From assembly GCA_003280445.1 (NCBI GenBank), contig QCEW01000002.1, positions 67,969-111,542 of the forward strand: a DNA stretch of 43,574 nt, in the 5' to 3' direction. Shown here one piece after another: positions 1 to 8,341 of this stretch (positions are counted from its first letter, which is position 1; each line of letters begins with the position of its first letter). The stretch comes from Prochlorococcus sp. AG-363-A03. GTDB lineage: Bacteria; Cyanobacteriota; Cyanobacteriia; PCC-6307; Cyanobiaceae. Both the position numbers and the translations under genes were made by a program. A model generated the notes under the pieces. The model ran no database searches. It saw nothing but the letters and a program-made list of their open reading frames with translations, and was not told the origin of the DNA.

Positions 1-93
1 GTTTCCAGAGGAATCTGATCCACCACAAGCAGTAACAGTTACGGCTAAAGAGGCAGTAGCTAAACCTGCAAAAATGCGCTTTGAAAGCTTCAT
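1..93 (-). CDS. urtA: Urea ABC transporter substrate-binding lipoprotein UrtA (N-terminal fragment)
   Basis: Only the first 31 codons lie in the window; the gene runs off the left edge. The visible peptide is a lipoprotein signal: a basic start (MKLSKR), a hydrophobic stretch, and a lipobox ending VTAC followed by GGSDSSG. The cysteine would be lipidated and the mature protein would bind urea outside the inner membrane. The name rests mainly on position: in Prochlorococcus urtABCDE follows ureEFG, and this gene lies directly downstream of ureG on the same strand with a gap of about 130 bp. Another extracellular solute-binding lipoprotein cannot be excluded from so short a piece. Confidence 0.7.
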   Translation of the reverse strand, partial: MKLSKRIFAGLATASLAVTVTACGGSDSSGN

Positions 94-141
94 GAATTAC
101 TAACTAAATTAGTTGTTTGCCCACCTTGGGGTTTATGAAAA

Positions 142-155
142 GTATCCAACTGAAC
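142..155 (-). promoter_or_regulatory. Candidate NtcA-like box upstream of urtA
   Basis: Read on the minus strand the site is GTT-N8-TAC, one mismatch from the NtcA consensus GTA-N8-TAC. It lies about 50 bp upstream of the urtA start. NtcA control of urea transport is known in cyanobacteria. However, no TAN3T -10 element lies at the usual distance of about 22 bp; the nearest, TAATTT, is about 30 bp downstream. The call is therefore weak. Confidence 0.25.
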
Positions 156-225
156 ACCCCTCTTTTTGTAGCAAATAAGACTGTTTCAGCTATTTCAGTA
201 AACGAAGATAAGTTTCAGTATCCGT

Positions 226-843
226 TTACACCATCTTTTGCGCAGAGGGTATCTGATTACACACAAACTCTTCAATTATTTTTATCCCCTCCCCTGTTTT
301 GGTATTGGTAAAGCACCAGGGAAGATCTTTCCTCATAACCAAAGTATCTCTCTCCATTATTTTCAGGCTTGCTCCAACCATTCCAGCAAGGTCAATCTTA
401 TTGATCACTAATAAATCAGAACGTGTTATTCCTGGCCCTCCTTTCCTAGGGATCTTATCTCCAGCTGCTACATCAATTATGTATATACATACATCTACTA
501 ACTCAGGGCTAAAACTAGCAGCCAGATTATCGCCACCACTTTCAACAAATACTAAATCTAAAGTTGTAAATTTATGCTCCAGTTCTTCAACCGCAATACG
601 ATTAATTGAGCAATCTTCCCTTATCGCTGTATGTGGGCAACCTCCAGTTTCAACTCCTTTGATACGTTCAGGTTCTAAAGCCTTTGAATTCGTTAAAAAT
701 TTTGCATCTTCTTGCGTATAGATATCATTTGTTACTACTGCAATCTCTAATCGATCTTTAAGATTTTCACATAGTCTCTGGATAATAGCAGTTTTACCAG
801 ATCCTACTGGACCGGCTATGCCAACTCTTAATTTACTTTCCAT
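226..843 (-). CDS. ureG: Urease accessory GTPase UreG
   Basis: UreG is the SIMIBI-class GTPase that supplies the energy and nickel transfer step in urease maturation, acting in the cytoplasm with UreD, UreF and UreE. The 205-residue length is normal. Visible motifs are the P-loop GPVGSGKT (residues 11-18), TNDIYTQED (38-46), the metal-binding CPH triad (69-71), ESGGDN and the guanine-specificity NKID. The N-terminus lacks the His-rich extension seen in some bacteria. It is the last of three leftward accessory genes: its ATG overlaps the ureF stop as TAATG, which implies translational coupling. The urtA gene follows. Confidence 0.97.
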   Translation of the reverse strand: MESKLRVGIAGPVGSGKTAIIQRLCENLKDRLEIAVVTNDIYTQEDAKFLTNSKALEPERIKGVETGGCPHTAIREDCSINRIAVEELEHKFTTLDLVFVESGGDNLAASFSPELVDVCIYIIDVAAGDKIPRKGGPGITRSDLLVINKIDLAGMVGASLKIMERDTLVMRKDLPWCFTNTKTGEGIKIIEEFVCNQIPSAQKMV

Positions 844-1514
844 TAGCTTCGAAATAATCTTGAATAAAGTTCAATATGCGATTGTTGTGCCATAATCGCG
901 CCCACATCACCAACCCAAATTTCTTTGGGATTCTGCTGCAATAAGTAACTCCCTTGAGACTTTATAAGTCTTAGGGATTTCATTTGAAGCTGTTGAGCTT
1001 TTGTTGGTCCTAATGACAATAGTCTTAACGCTGCACTCAATTGATTAGCCACCCAACTATATAAAAATCCTTCCACTAAATCAATTTGGGGTATATCCCA
1101 GCAAACTCCGGCCCAAGCCCAAGCTATCGGCCAAATAAATTTTTTTTCATTGCCAGGAAGAGGATGATCTAGATCAATGAGAAGCTGTAATAGAGATTCA
1201 CCCATTTGTATTTGTTGAGATCTGACATCTGGCGAATCTCTTAATGAACCAAGCCAAGAATTCCACTCTTCAATAATTAATTTATGTTGAATATCTTTAT
1301 GATCATTCCAATGCTCTAAATCTCTCATGATGTGAGCAATTGAGCTTGCCTCAATTGTTATCTGGCCTCGAGAGAGTTCACTTTCAATCCAATTAAAAAG
1401 TGTTGTCTCGTCATATACTTTTTTATTTTGAACAAGCCACTCCAATCCTTCAGAGTAACTAAAAGCACCAACTGGTAATGATGGGCTAATTAATTGTAAA
1501 AACTCAAGTTTCAT
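843..1514 (-). CDS. ureF: Urease accessory protein UreF
   Basis: UreF is an all-helical cytoplasmic protein that joins UreD on apo-urease and acts as the platform for UreG. The motif [20 protein letters not shown] near the N-terminus is the family signature. I choose the ATG at 1514, which gives [11 protein letters not shown] and 223 residues; an in-frame ATG four codons upstream (1526) is possible. The gene lies 20 bp downstream of ureE and overlaps ureG by one base, so ureE-ureF-ureG look like one leftward transcript. Confidence 0.95.
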   Translation of the reverse strand: MKLEFLQLISPSLPVGAFSYSEGLEWLVQNKKVYDETTLFNWIESELSRGQITIEASSIAHIMRDLEHWNDHKDIQHKLIIEEWNSWLGSLRDSPDVRSQQIQMGESLLQLLIDLDHPLPGNEKKFIWPIAWAWAGVCWDIPQIDLVEGFLYSWVANQLSAALRLLSLGPTKAQQLQMKSLRLIKSQGSYLLQQNPKEIWVGDVGAIMAQQSHIELYSRLFRS

Positions 1515-1534
1515 AAACTGAATCAATCAAATCC

Positions 1535-1975
1535 CTACTCATAAGCGCCTATCTCAGGAAAAAAAGGTCTTTGGAAACTTTCTATTTCAAATCCTTGGCC
1601 TTCTAACATTTTTTTCATAACTACATCATTGAGTAAATATAACTCCTTATCGTGTAACTCAATCTCAACATGTCTATTACCTAAATGATAAGCAGCTTTC
1701 AACAATTTCAATCTGTTTTCTGAGCTAATTCTAATTACATCCTCATAAGCGGCCTCTATGCTTACAAAAACTTGTGAATTCTCACTTTTCAATACCTCTC
1801 CTGGAATTAATCGACCTCCTCCTCTAGGCAAATTTAAAATGACATCAATCCCATCTAAGGTTGATCGCTTGCCCCGAAGCTGAGTCCTCTCTTTTGCGGA
1901 CAAGGGAAGTAAAAGGCAATGTTGTATCACTTGAGCACTAATTCTCTCGGTGAGATAGATTAATTCGTGAGACAA
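1535..1975 (-). CDS. ureE: Urease accessory nickel metallochaperone UreE
   Basis: UreE dimers deliver nickel to the urease maturation complex. At 146 residues the length is normal. The N-terminal part contains LPRGGGRLIPGEVL and the C-terminal part contains YHLGNRHVEIE, which carries the conserved histidine of the dimer-interface metal site. The tail ends FFPEIGAYE and has no His-rich extension, so this is the short form without extra nickel storage. It is the first leftward accessory gene and is divergent from ureD. Confidence 0.93.
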   Translation of the reverse strand: MSHELIYLTERISAQVIQHCLLLPLSAKERTQLRGKRSTLDGIDVILNLPRGGGRLIPGEVLKSENSQVFVSIEAAYEDVIRISSENRLKLLKAAYHLGNRHVEIELHDKELYLLNDVVMKKMLEGQGFEIESFQRPFFPEIGAYE

Positions 1976-2010
1976 GCTTCATTTATTTATAGATCTGAAT
2001 TTTATAGGTT

Positions 2011-2030
2011 ATGTCTAGCAGATCAGACAT
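2011..2030. promoter_or_regulatory. 20-bp dyad in the ureE/ureD divergent region
   Basis: The sequence is ATGTCT-N8-AGACAT, a perfect inverted repeat with 6-bp arms and an 8-bp centre, placed between the two urease transcription units. The spacing fits a dimeric helix-turn-helix regulator. It is not an NtcA box, which would be GTA-N8-TAC. Regulator unknown. Confidence 0.35.
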
Positions 2031-2063
2031 TTATTATTTTCTCAAAACCAAATGAGCAAACAC

Positions 2064-2069
2064 TATAAA
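2064..2069 (+). promoter_or_regulatory. Candidate -10 element for ureD
   Basis: TATAAA lies 8 bp before the ureD ATG in an AT-rich gap. If used, transcription would begin almost at the start codon, giving a leaderless or nearly leaderless mRNA. No clear -35 element is seen. Confidence 0.3.
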
Positions 2070-2077
2070 GCTATTCA

Positions 2078-3001
2078 ATGACATCTCAATGGCATGGAAC
2101 TTGTGATCTAAGACTTTTCAAGAGTTCAAGGTCTAATAATAAAAATATTGTCAAAACAATTCATCAAGCAAAGTGCACTGCTCCATTAAAAGTAATGAGA
2201 GTATTCAATGATAAAAAAGATGGGAGATGTGAAATACCAATTCTCCATAGTGCTGGAGGGATTGTTGGAGGTGATCAACTCACAATAAATGTAAATGCTG
2301 AAGAAGATAGTCTTGCTATATGTTCTTCGGTAGCAGCTCAAAAAGTTTATGGAAGTAGAGGTAGATCAAAATTAAATCCACAGGGTAACTGGGCAAATCA
2401 AAAATGCTTTTTTGAAATTGAAAGAAATTCTGACTTTGAGTGGATCCCTCAAGAGTTAATTGTTTATCAGGGAGGTCTTTTTGAACAAAATATGACTGTT
2501 AATCTTGATCCTTCATCAAGCTTTTTATGTGTTGATTTGGTTCGCTTGGGAAGAACTGCTGCCAAAGAAAAACTTGGGAGTGGAATATGGAGATCATCTT
2601 TGGAAATCTTTAGGGAAAATAATCAAGGGAAACGTTATGAATTTAGTGATCGATTAGAATTATCTGGAGAAGCTCTAAAGTCCATTCATGGCTTAGAACA
2701 GCAACCAGTATTTGGATCTTTCACTTGGATAACACCAAAAGAAATAAAGCAAAAAGATTTGTCTGATTTGCTAGTCGAATGCCGACAACAAAGAGCTGGA
2801 CTTGAGGGATTTATGACTTGTAGTCTTCTTGAAAATGGCATATCAGCAAGATACACTGGCTCATCAACACAATCAGCTCGATTTTGGTTTTATAGAATTT
2901 GGAGTCTTACTAGAATTTTAAGAAAATTAAGCATGCCTGAATACATGAGGATTTGGCCAATGCAAGAAAATCCATCAAGAGATACAAAATGTCCATCATG
3001 A
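2078..3001 (+). CDS. ureD: Urease accessory protein UreD
   Basis: UreD (UreH) is the scaffold that binds apo-urease and recruits UreF and UreG during nickel insertion. The protein has 307 residues. Family features include LHSAGGIVGGDQL near residues 56-68, a region rich in beta strands (SSVAAQKVYGS), and WIPQELIVYQGG. It starts the rightward operon ureD-ureA-ureB-ureC, with 49 bp before ureA. The C-terminus FWFYRIWSLTRILRKL is typical of cyanobacterial UreD. Confidence 0.95.
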   Translation: MTSQWHGTCDLRLFKSSRSNNKNIVKTIHQAKCTAPLKVMRVFNDKKDGRCEIPILHSAGGIVGGDQLTINVNAEEDSLAICSSVAAQKVYGSRGRSKLNPQGNWANQKCFFEIERNSDFEWIPQELIVYQGGLFEQNMTVNLDPSSSFLCVDLVRLGRTAAKEKLGSGIWRSSLEIFRENNQGKRYEFSDRLELSGEALKSIHGLEQQPVFGSFTWITPKEIKQKDLSDLLVECRQQRAGLEGFMTCSLLENGISARYTGSSTQSARFWFYRIWSLTRILRKLSMPEYMRIWPMQENPSRDTKCPS

Positions 3002-3050
3002 ACTTTTAAGCATTTTTTTGCTAGTAAAATTTAGTTCTAACTTTTAAAAA

Positions 3051-3353
3051 ATGTACTTAAGCCCTCAAGAAAAAGACAAATTACTTGTAGTTACTGCTGC
3101 TCTTTTAGCAGAGCGAAGATTAAATAGAGGTTTGAAATTAAATCATCCTGAAGCCGTTGCTTGGCTTAGCTTTCAAGTACTTGAAGGTGCTAGAGATGGG
3201 AAGAGTGTCTCAACCTTAATGAACGAGGGAACAGCATGGTTAACAAAAGAGCAAGTTATGGAAGGGGTGCCAGAACTCATCCAAGAAGTTCAAATAGAAG
3301 CTGTTTTTCCTGATGGAACGAAGCTAGTAACACTTCACAATCCAATTAGCTAA
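3051..3353 (+). CDS. ureA: Urease gamma subunit UreA
   Basis: This is the smallest structural subunit of the nickel urease that hydrolyses urea to ammonia and carbamate. Its 100 residues match the family exactly: it begins [13 protein letters not shown], has [16 protein letters not shown] (residues 22-37), and ends with [20 protein letters not shown]. It is followed after 8 bp by ureB. Confidence 0.98.
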   Translation: MYLSPQEKDKLLVVTAALLAERRLNRGLKLNHPEAVAWLSFQVLEGARDGKSVSTLMNEGTAWLTKEQVMEGVPELIQEVQIEAVFPDGTKLVTLHNPIS

Positions 3354-3361
3354 CTACAATT

Positions 3362-3682
3362 ATGACTTATTTAATTCCTGGAGAACTTATTCCCGAAGAT
3401 GGTTTTATTGAACTAAACAAAGGAAGAGAAACCACAACTCTAAAAGTCGCTAACACCTCTGATCGACCTATACAAATTGGCTCTCATTATCATTTCTTTG
3501 AGTCCAATAAAGGGCTGGAATTTGACCGTAAAAAATCTCTAGGCAAAAGATTAGACATCCCAGCCGGTACTGCTATCAGATTTGAGCCAGGTGACCAAAG
3601 AGAAGTTAATCTTGTGCCTTATGCTGGAGACCGTAAAATTTTTGGGTTCAACGGACTTATAAACGATTCACTTCAACAATAA
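3362..3682 (+). CDS. ureB: Urease beta subunit UreB
   Basis: This is the second structural subunit of the (alpha beta gamma)3 urease. Its 106 residues include [19 protein letters not shown], the conserved [10 protein letters not shown] segment, and [20 protein letters not shown]. Only one base separates its stop from the ureC start, so UreB and UreC are probably translated together. Confidence 0.98.
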   Translation: MTYLIPGELIPEDGFIELNKGRETTTLKVANTSDRPIQIGSHYHFFESNKGLEFDRKKSLGKRLDIPAGTAIRFEPGDQREVNLVPYAGDRKIFGFNGLINDSLQQ

Positions 3683-3683
3683 A

Positions 3684-5393
3684 ATGCCTTTCAAAATTTC
3701 TCGCCAAGCCTATGCAGAGACTTATGGTCCGACTAAAGGGGATCGCATTAGACTTGCAGATACGGACTTAATACTCGAAGTTGAACAGGATCATACTCAT
3801 TATGGAGACGAAGTTAAATTTGGTGGAGGTAAAGTTATTCGTGATGGGATGGGTCAATCACAACAAAGTAGAGACAATGGTGTAGTAGATACAGTTATCA
3901 CAAATGCACTAATTTTGGATTGGTGGGGAATTGTTAAAGCTGATATTGGCATCAAAGAGGGAAAAATCTCCGGTATTGGAAAAGCTGGAAATCCGGATAC
4001 TCAAGAAGGTGTCAACATTATTGTAGGAGCCAGTACAGAAGCAATCGCAGGAGAAGGAAACATTATTACTGCAGGAGCTATTGATAGTCATATTCATTTT
4101 ATCTGTCCACAACAAATAGAAACTGCTTTAGCTAGTGGGGTCACCACAATGCTCGGAGGAGGGACAGGTCCAGCAACAGGTACTAATGCAACAACATGTA
4201 CACCAGGAGCATTTCACATCTCAAGAATGCTTCAGTCTGCAGAGGGATTTCCTGTTAATCTGGGATTCTTTGGCAAAGGCAATGCAACTAACAAAGCAGC
4301 ATTAGAGGAACAAGTAAGAGCAGGTGCTTGTGGGTTAAAACTTCATGAAGACTGGGGAACCACGCCGGCCTGTATTGATTCCTGCCTAAGTGTTGCAGAT
4401 CAACTAGACGTACAAGTTTGTATTCATACAGATACCCTAAACGAAGCTGGCTTTGTTGAAGATACAATTCAGGCAATAAAAGGGAGAACAATTCATACCT
4501 TCCATACAGAAGGAGCTGGAGGTGGTCACGCTCCCGACATTATCAAAATTTGTGGAGAATCAAATGTGATTCCCAGCAGTACGAATCCAACTAGGCCTTT
4601 CACTCTAAATACTCTTGAAGAGCATTTAGACATGTTGATGGTTTGTCATCATTTGGATCCCAAAATTCCAGAGGATGTTGCATTTGCTGAGTCAAGAATA
4701 CGTCGTGAAACCATTGCCGCTGAAGACATACTCCACGATTTAGGAGCCTTTTCTATTATTGCTAGTGACTCCCAGGCTATGGGTAGAGTTGGGGAGGTTA
4801 TTAGCCGGACTTTTCAAACTGCTCATAAAATGAAAGTTCAAAGAGGTGCCTTACCAGAAGATAGCCAAAGGAATGACAATCATCGTCTGAAAAGATATAT
4901 CTCAAAGGTAACTATTAATCCAGCGATAGCTCATGGAATCAGTGCTCATGTTGGTTCGGTAGAAGTTGGAAAACTAGCAGACTTAGTACTTTGGAAGCCT
5001 GGCTTTTTTGGAATTAAACCTGACTTAGTAGTCAAAGGAGGATGTATCGCATGGGCTCAAATGGGTGATGCAAATGCCTCCATCCCTACGCCACAACCAG
5101 TCCATGGTCGTCCAATGTTTTCTGCCTTTGGAAAGGCGCTAAATCCTACATGTTTGACTTTTTTAAGCGAGAGTGCAATAGACGGTGGAGTCCCTGAACG
5201 ACTAAAACTGGAACGCTCTTATGCTCCCGTTAAAGACACAAGAAAAATATCTAAACAATCAATGAAACTAAATAATGCGAAACCCAAAATTGAAGTAGAC
5301 CCCCAAACATATGAAGTTTTTGCAAACGGAGAGCTTTTGACTTGTCAACCAGCTGAATCACTACCACTTGCGCAAAGATATCTATTGCTTTAA
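3684..5393 (+). CDS. ureC: Urease alpha (catalytic) subunit UreC
   Basis: This is the catalytic subunit holding the dinuclear nickel centre, with 569 residues. Metal and catalytic residues are visible: H136 and H138 in SHIHFICP; the carbamylated nickel-bridging lysine K219 in [28 protein letters not shown]; and the flap CHH (C321, H322, H323), with H322 as the catalytic base. The aspartate ligand is in [10 protein letters not shown]. Numbering is offset by about two from Klebsiella urease. The subunit appears complete and probably active. The convergent DUF1830 gene lies 23 bp downstream with no clear terminator between. Confidence 0.98.
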   Translation: MPFKISRQAYAETYGPTKGDRIRLADTDLILEVEQDHTHYGDEVKFGGGKVIRDGMGQSQQSRDNGVVDTVITNALILDWWGIVKADIGIKEGKISGIGKAGNPDTQEGVNIIVGASTEAIAGEGNIITAGAIDSHIHFICPQQIETALASGVTTMLGGGTGPATGTNATTCTPGAFHISRMLQSAEGFPVNLGFFGKGNATNKAALEEQVRAGACGLKLHEDWGTTPACIDSCLSVADQLDVQVCIHTDTLNEAGFVEDTIQAIKGRTIHTFHTEGAGGGHAPDIIKICGESNVIPSSTNPTRPFTLNTLEEHLDMLMVCHHLDPKIPEDVAFAESRIRRETIAAEDILHDLGAFSIIASDSQAMGRVGEVISRTFQTAHKMKVQRGALPEDSQRNDNHRLKRYISKVTINPAIAHGISAHVGSVEVGKLADLVLWKPGFFGIKPDLVVKGGCIAWAQMGDANASIPTPQPVHGRPMFSAFGKALNPTCLTFLSESAIDGGVPERLKLERSYAPVKDTRKISKQSMKLNNAKPKIEVDPQTYEVFANGELLTCQPAESLPLAQRYLLL

Positions 5394-5416
5394 TTGACAT
5401 TAAATTTCAAAAGATC

Positions 5417-5644
5417 TTAGGCTACGAGTAGATCTTCCATGTTAGAAGCCGTTATTCGAAGACGTTGTTCTAAATTTGGTCCATATGACTCTATGCCCCA
5501 AATTTCCAACTGCGAACCATCTGGTGCCATAGACGAGAATACTTCTTGGGGGAAAATAGCTCGTTCCAGAAAAAATCTATCTGGTCCAATGCATTTAAGT
5601 ATTACCATACTAGAAGTGATGTTTCTGTAAGAGAAATCGACCAT
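5417..5644 (-). CDS. DUF1830 family small cyanobacterial protein
   Basis: This is a 75-residue protein of the cyanobacterial DUF1830 type, of unknown function. The pattern ITSSMVILKCIG followed by FFLERAIFPQEVFSSMAP and LEIWG matches that family as I remember it. It contains no membrane segment and no catalytic motif. It converges on ureC. A weak inverted repeat (AAGATCT at 5411-5417 and AGATCTT at 5430-5436) straddles its stop codon but has no T-run. Confidence 0.75.
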   Translation of the reverse strand: MVDFSYRNITSSMVILKCIGPDRFFLERAIFPQEVFSSMAPDGSQLEIWGIESYGPNLEQRLRITASNMEDLLVA

Positions 5645-5799
5645 AACTACAATTATTTGTTGAAATTAAAACAAATAAATAAAAAAATATTTGTTATTTT
5701 TTATACAAAAGATACAGGTAAAAATATAAATTTTTTCTTAATATGTCCAAATCGAACGCCCCCTTCAAGGCCAATTAGTTATAAAAAATATAAAAATTC

Positions 5800-5979
5800 A
5801 TGATCTCCACAGCAACAAGAATAAGAATAAAAAATATACTAAATCGACTAGAAAAAAAGCAATTAGTTAGCCTAGAAGAAAGAATTTTCCTTAAGAAAAT
5901 ATCCAATGTTTCTCCCTTGGTATCAGGCTGGCTTGCATCTGCATTAGGAGCAGAGGCTAGTTCTATAGACAATGAATAG
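5800..5979 (+). CDS. Small hypothetical protein (59 aa)
   Basis: An ATG-initiated frame of 59 codons. It has a basic helical N-terminus (TRIRIKNILNRLEKKQL), an acidic-basic middle (LEERIFLKK), and a more hydrophobic end (SPLVSGWLASALGAEASS). The amphipathic, structured composition looks more like a real small protein than chance in AT-rich DNA. No family is recognised and no strong ribosome-binding site is seen. A 75-codon frame on the opposite strand (5775-6002) has a less protein-like composition and is less likely. Confidence 0.55.
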   Translation: MISTATRIRIKNILNRLEKKQLVSLEERIFLKKISNVSPLVSGWLASALGAEASSIDNE

Positions 5980-6170
5980 TTATTAATATTATGGAAACTC
6001 AATTTTCAATGAGATAGCTGAGAACCCATCAAATCTATCCTTAATCAAAAAATATTTAAACAAGTAGAATTCAATCAAAAAAATAATTGAGAATAAATCC
6101 AGAATGTATCTGAAAATACAAAGTAATTCCTGGTAATGTAACAACTAATACACCGATTCTAGCTGCTAAT

Positions 6171-6176
6171 TATAAA
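6171..6176 (+). promoter_or_regulatory. Candidate -10 element of the porin gene
   Basis: TATAAA lies about 33 bp before the chosen porin ATG (6209). A good ribosome-binding sequence, GAGGA at 6200-6204, follows with a 4-base spacer. This places a short leader before a protein likely to be abundant. Confidence 0.35.
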
Positions 6177-6208
6177 AATAGATTGCTCTTAATTTGTGTG
6201 AGGACACA

Positions 6209-7219
6209 ATGAAGCTTTTTCAGCGTTTGCTCGTAGCTCCTGCTGCATTGGGTCTAATGGCTCCAGTTGCAGTTAATGCAGATACTGCATTTTCATCAAC
6301 CACATCTCTTTCTGGTGGTGCTGTTTTTACTATCGGTTCTGTTGCCGACGGAGGAACAACTGATACGGAAGAAGAACTTTATATGCAATATGGATATGGA
6401 CTGGACGTAACTTCCAGTTTTACTGGTGAAGATATGCTCTACATGGGCATGGAAACTGGTAATGCTAGTGGTCCATTAGCAAGCATGGACAGCTCAACCG
6501 GCGGTACTGGTGCTATTACATTGCATTCTTTGTACTATGCCTTCCCTGTTGGCGATCTTTCAGTAACTGCTGGACCGTTACTTGATCAGGATGATGTTGT
6601 TGCTGCAACAACTTCTGCTTACTCAGATGCTTTCAGACTAGGCAGCATGCCTTATTCTTTAGCTGGCAACGAAACTGGCCCTGGAGTTGGTGTTGCTTAC
6701 TCTAATGACAGCGGCCTAGTTGCTTCTGTTAGCTTCGTTTCTGTTGGAGGCTCTGATTCAACAGTAGGAATCGGCGCTGATGATGGAGATGACGTTTCTA
6801 CATTCACTCTTGGCTACGACGGCGACGGCTTTGGTGGCGGACTTGTAATCGCTTCTAATGATGGTGAAGCTGGAACAAGTGGATACGACACATTTGGTGG
6901 CGGTATCTATTACAGCCCTGAGTCAGTTCCTGCGACAATAAGCGTTGCTTATGACACAACAGATCCAGAAACAGGTGCTGATGCAACTGATTTGTTCGTT
7001 GGTGTTGACTACGAAGTTGGCCCTGGAACATTGAGTGCTGCTTACAATTCAACTGATATTGATGGTAGTGATTCTGAAGATTCAACAGGATTTGAAGTTT
7101 CTTACAGCTATGGACTGAATGACTATGTATCTGTTACAGCTGGATTCTTCACTGTTGAAGATACAAGTACGGGTGATGACGACACTGGTGTAGTTGCTGA
7201 AACTTATTTCAGCTTCTAG
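6209..7219 (+). CDS. Outer-membrane porin-like beta-barrel protein
   Basis: A 336-residue exported protein. The signal peptide MKLFQRLLVAPAALGLMAPV ends at about residue 24 (VNA). The mature part is rich in Gly, Ser, Thr and Asp, with alternating hydrophobic strands, and ends in FSF; a terminal phenylalanine is typical of BAM-assembled barrels. The signal peptide resembles Prochlorococcus SOM porins, but no N-terminal SLH domain is present, so it is a porin-like barrel rather than a classical SOM. I choose ATG 6209, preceded by GAGGA, over an in-frame TTG five codons upstream. A strong terminator follows. Solute specificity cannot be told; the acidic loops may favour cations. Confidence 0.82.
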   Translation: MKLFQRLLVAPAALGLMAPVAVNADTAFSSTTSLSGGAVFTIGSVADGGTTDTEEELYMQYGYGLDVTSSFTGEDMLYMGMETGNASGPLASMDSSTGGTGAITLHSLYYAFPVGDLSVTAGPLLDQDDVVAATTSAYSDAFRLGSMPYSLAGNETGPGVGVAYSNDSGLVASVSFVSVGGSDSTVGIGADDGDDVSTFTLGYDGDGFGGGLVIASNDGEAGTSGYDTFGGGIYYSPESVPATISVAYDTTDPETGADATDLFVGVDYEVGPGTLSAAYNSTDIDGSDSEDSTGFEVSYSYGLNDYVSVTAGFFTVEDTSTGDDDTGVVAETYFSF

Positions 7220-7242
7220 CACTTAACAGTTAAAACCTAATA

Positions 7243-7272
7243 AAAGCCTCCTGATAAAACAGGAGGCTTTTT
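7243..7272 (+). terminator. Rho-independent terminator of the porin gene
   Basis: A perfect 10-bp stem (AAAGCCTCCT with AGGAGGCTTT) encloses an 8-base loop and ends in a T-run, 23 bp after the porin stop. Confidence 0.92.
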
Positions 7273-7332
7273 CGTAAATAAAGAAATTATTTCAAAGTTT
7301 CAATTAACCAAAGACAACTCATTTTATTGAAT

Positions 7333-7461
7333 TTATTTATTATTTTCTTTTAGAAAATTATTTGGTTTAATTAACGCTTCATAAGGATCTAGCTTCTCTA
7401 ATCTAATCATATCTTCATAGGGATCAGGACTACTTTTTTTATTATTTTTGATTTTTCTCAT
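7333..7461 (-). CDS. Small hypothetical protein (42 aa)
   Basis: An ATG-initiated 42-codon frame. It has a basic N-terminus (MRKIKNNKKSS), then an internal near-repeat: DPYEDMIRLEK and DPYEALIKPNN both begin DPYE. This regularity argues for a real peptide. No family is recognised, and there is no obvious ribosome-binding site upstream. It lies 44 bp downstream of another small frame on the same strand, so the two may be cotranscribed. Confidence 0.5.
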   Translation of the reverse strand: MRKIKNNKKSSPDPYEDMIRLEKLDPYEALIKPNNFLKENNK

Positions 7462-7505
7462 TTTTTATTATATTTTTATAGATAAACAATTGATTATTAA
7501 TTTTT

Positions 7506-7682
7506 TTATGCTGCGAACTTAGATCTTAAACCCCTATCACGGCTACCTTTAAACCATCTCATTTGATTAGTCATACGATGCCCATTAGGATACAAATAAT
7601 TAAGTTCTGTAGTTGCAATAAGACTTTCATTTCTATCAACAATCTCCGAAAAACTACCAGTGCTATTTTGATTTGATTCCAT
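7506..7682 (-). CDS. Small hypothetical protein (58 aa)
   Basis: An ATG-initiated 58-codon frame. It begins with a polar stretch (MESNQNSTGSFSEIVDR) and ends in a basic, aromatic segment (MRWFKGSRDRGLRSKF). The NYLYPNGHRMTNQMRWFKG part looks conserved in style. It has no membrane helix or signal peptide. The basic C-terminus could bind nucleic acid or lipid headgroups, but that is a guess. Function unknown. Confidence 0.6.
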   Translation of the reverse strand: MESNQNSTGSFSEIVDRNESLIATTELNYLYPNGHRMTNQMRWFKGSRDRGLRSKFAA

Positions 7683-7823
7683 AATAGATAACTTAATTAT
7701 TTCATTTAAAACATCTAATTCATTGGTTGATGTCCATCACGAACAAAGTGGCGATTCCAAAACAAAATAGTCCGAAAAAAATATCAACTATATAAAATGA
7801 TTTTAGAAATTTGTCTTCCGTTC

Positions 7824-7886
7824 AAATTAACTTTCATAGCAAAAAAGCAGCTAATTAAGCTGCTTTTTTGCTATGAAAGTTAATTT
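7824..7886. terminator. 29-bp perfect inverted repeat, probable bidirectional terminator
   Basis: The arms 7824-7852 and 7858-7886 are perfect reverse complements around a 5-base loop (AATTA). The inner part has the terminator core GCAGCT/AGCTGC next to a run of six T on either strand. It lies 14 bp beyond the end of the leftward 90-residue gene and would terminate it. The stem is far longer than termination needs. Confidence 0.75.
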
Positions 7887-7900
7887 TATTTATTTGAAAC

Positions 7901-8173
7901 TTAAAAATATTTAAAAGGGAAAAATATCTTATCAGGGCCTGCAAGCATAACTGAAGCAGCAATTAGAGCGGTAACTACTTGAACGCCAATAAATTGTTTT
8001 TGAAGGTACTTATAAGAACCGGTTTCAGAAAGCTCAACTGATGGTTCATTCTCAGGTAATCCATAATAATAAATTTGTGAGATCTGAAAAAAGATCACCA
8101 AACCAGCAATTGCAGCCAAAGGATTAAATCCACCAAATGTGATAGTAGATAAAGGGATTGTTGAGTAAAGCAT
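7901..8173 (-). CDS. Small membrane protein, conserved hypothetical (90 aa)
   Basis: Two hydrophobic segments are visible, at about residues 15-32 (FNPLAAIAGLVIFFQISQ) and 62-80 (GVQVVTALIAASVMLAGP). They are joined by a polar loop (ENEPSVELSETGSYKYL), suggesting a two-span hairpin in the thylakoid or plasma membrane. I do not recognise the family. A long inverted repeat lies just upstream (8203-8234) in what would be its leader, and the 29-bp repeat lies downstream. Confidence 0.7.
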   Translation of the reverse strand: MLYSTIPLSTITFGGFNPLAAIAGLVIFFQISQIYYYGLPENEPSVELSETGSYKYLQKQFIGVQVVTALIAASVMLAGPDKIFFPFKYF

Positions 8174-8202
8174 TAAAAATGCATCGATCTTAACTTCTAA
8201 TT

Positions 8203-8234
8203 ATTACAGCATTAATTTGAGAAAATGCTGTAAT
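8203..8234. repeat. 11-bp inverted repeat in the leader of the 90-aa membrane protein
   Basis: ATTACAGCATT (8203-8213) and AATGCTGTAAT (8224-8234) are perfect complements with a 10-base loop. No T-run follows on either strand, so an operator or leader hairpin is more likely than a terminator. It ends 30 bp before the start codon of the leftward gene. Confidence 0.5.
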
Positions 8235-8341
8235 CGCTAATAGACTGAAATCTAAAATAAATCAAAATTCCTAAAAACCATCAATTGATATGGTGAAAAT
8301 CAAGCTAATGCTTAAATAAAGAAATTTAGAAATTTATTTAT

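Noticed and set aside
5546-5803. Plus-strand frame across the DUF1830 gene and its upstream region
   Set aside because: It is antisense to the better supported DUF1830 gene and its second half is low-complexity AT-rich sequence.
6855-7085. Minus-strand frame rich in His and Gln within the porin gene
   Set aside because: The composition follows from the Gly/Asp/Thr-rich porin codons read backwards; no start signal.
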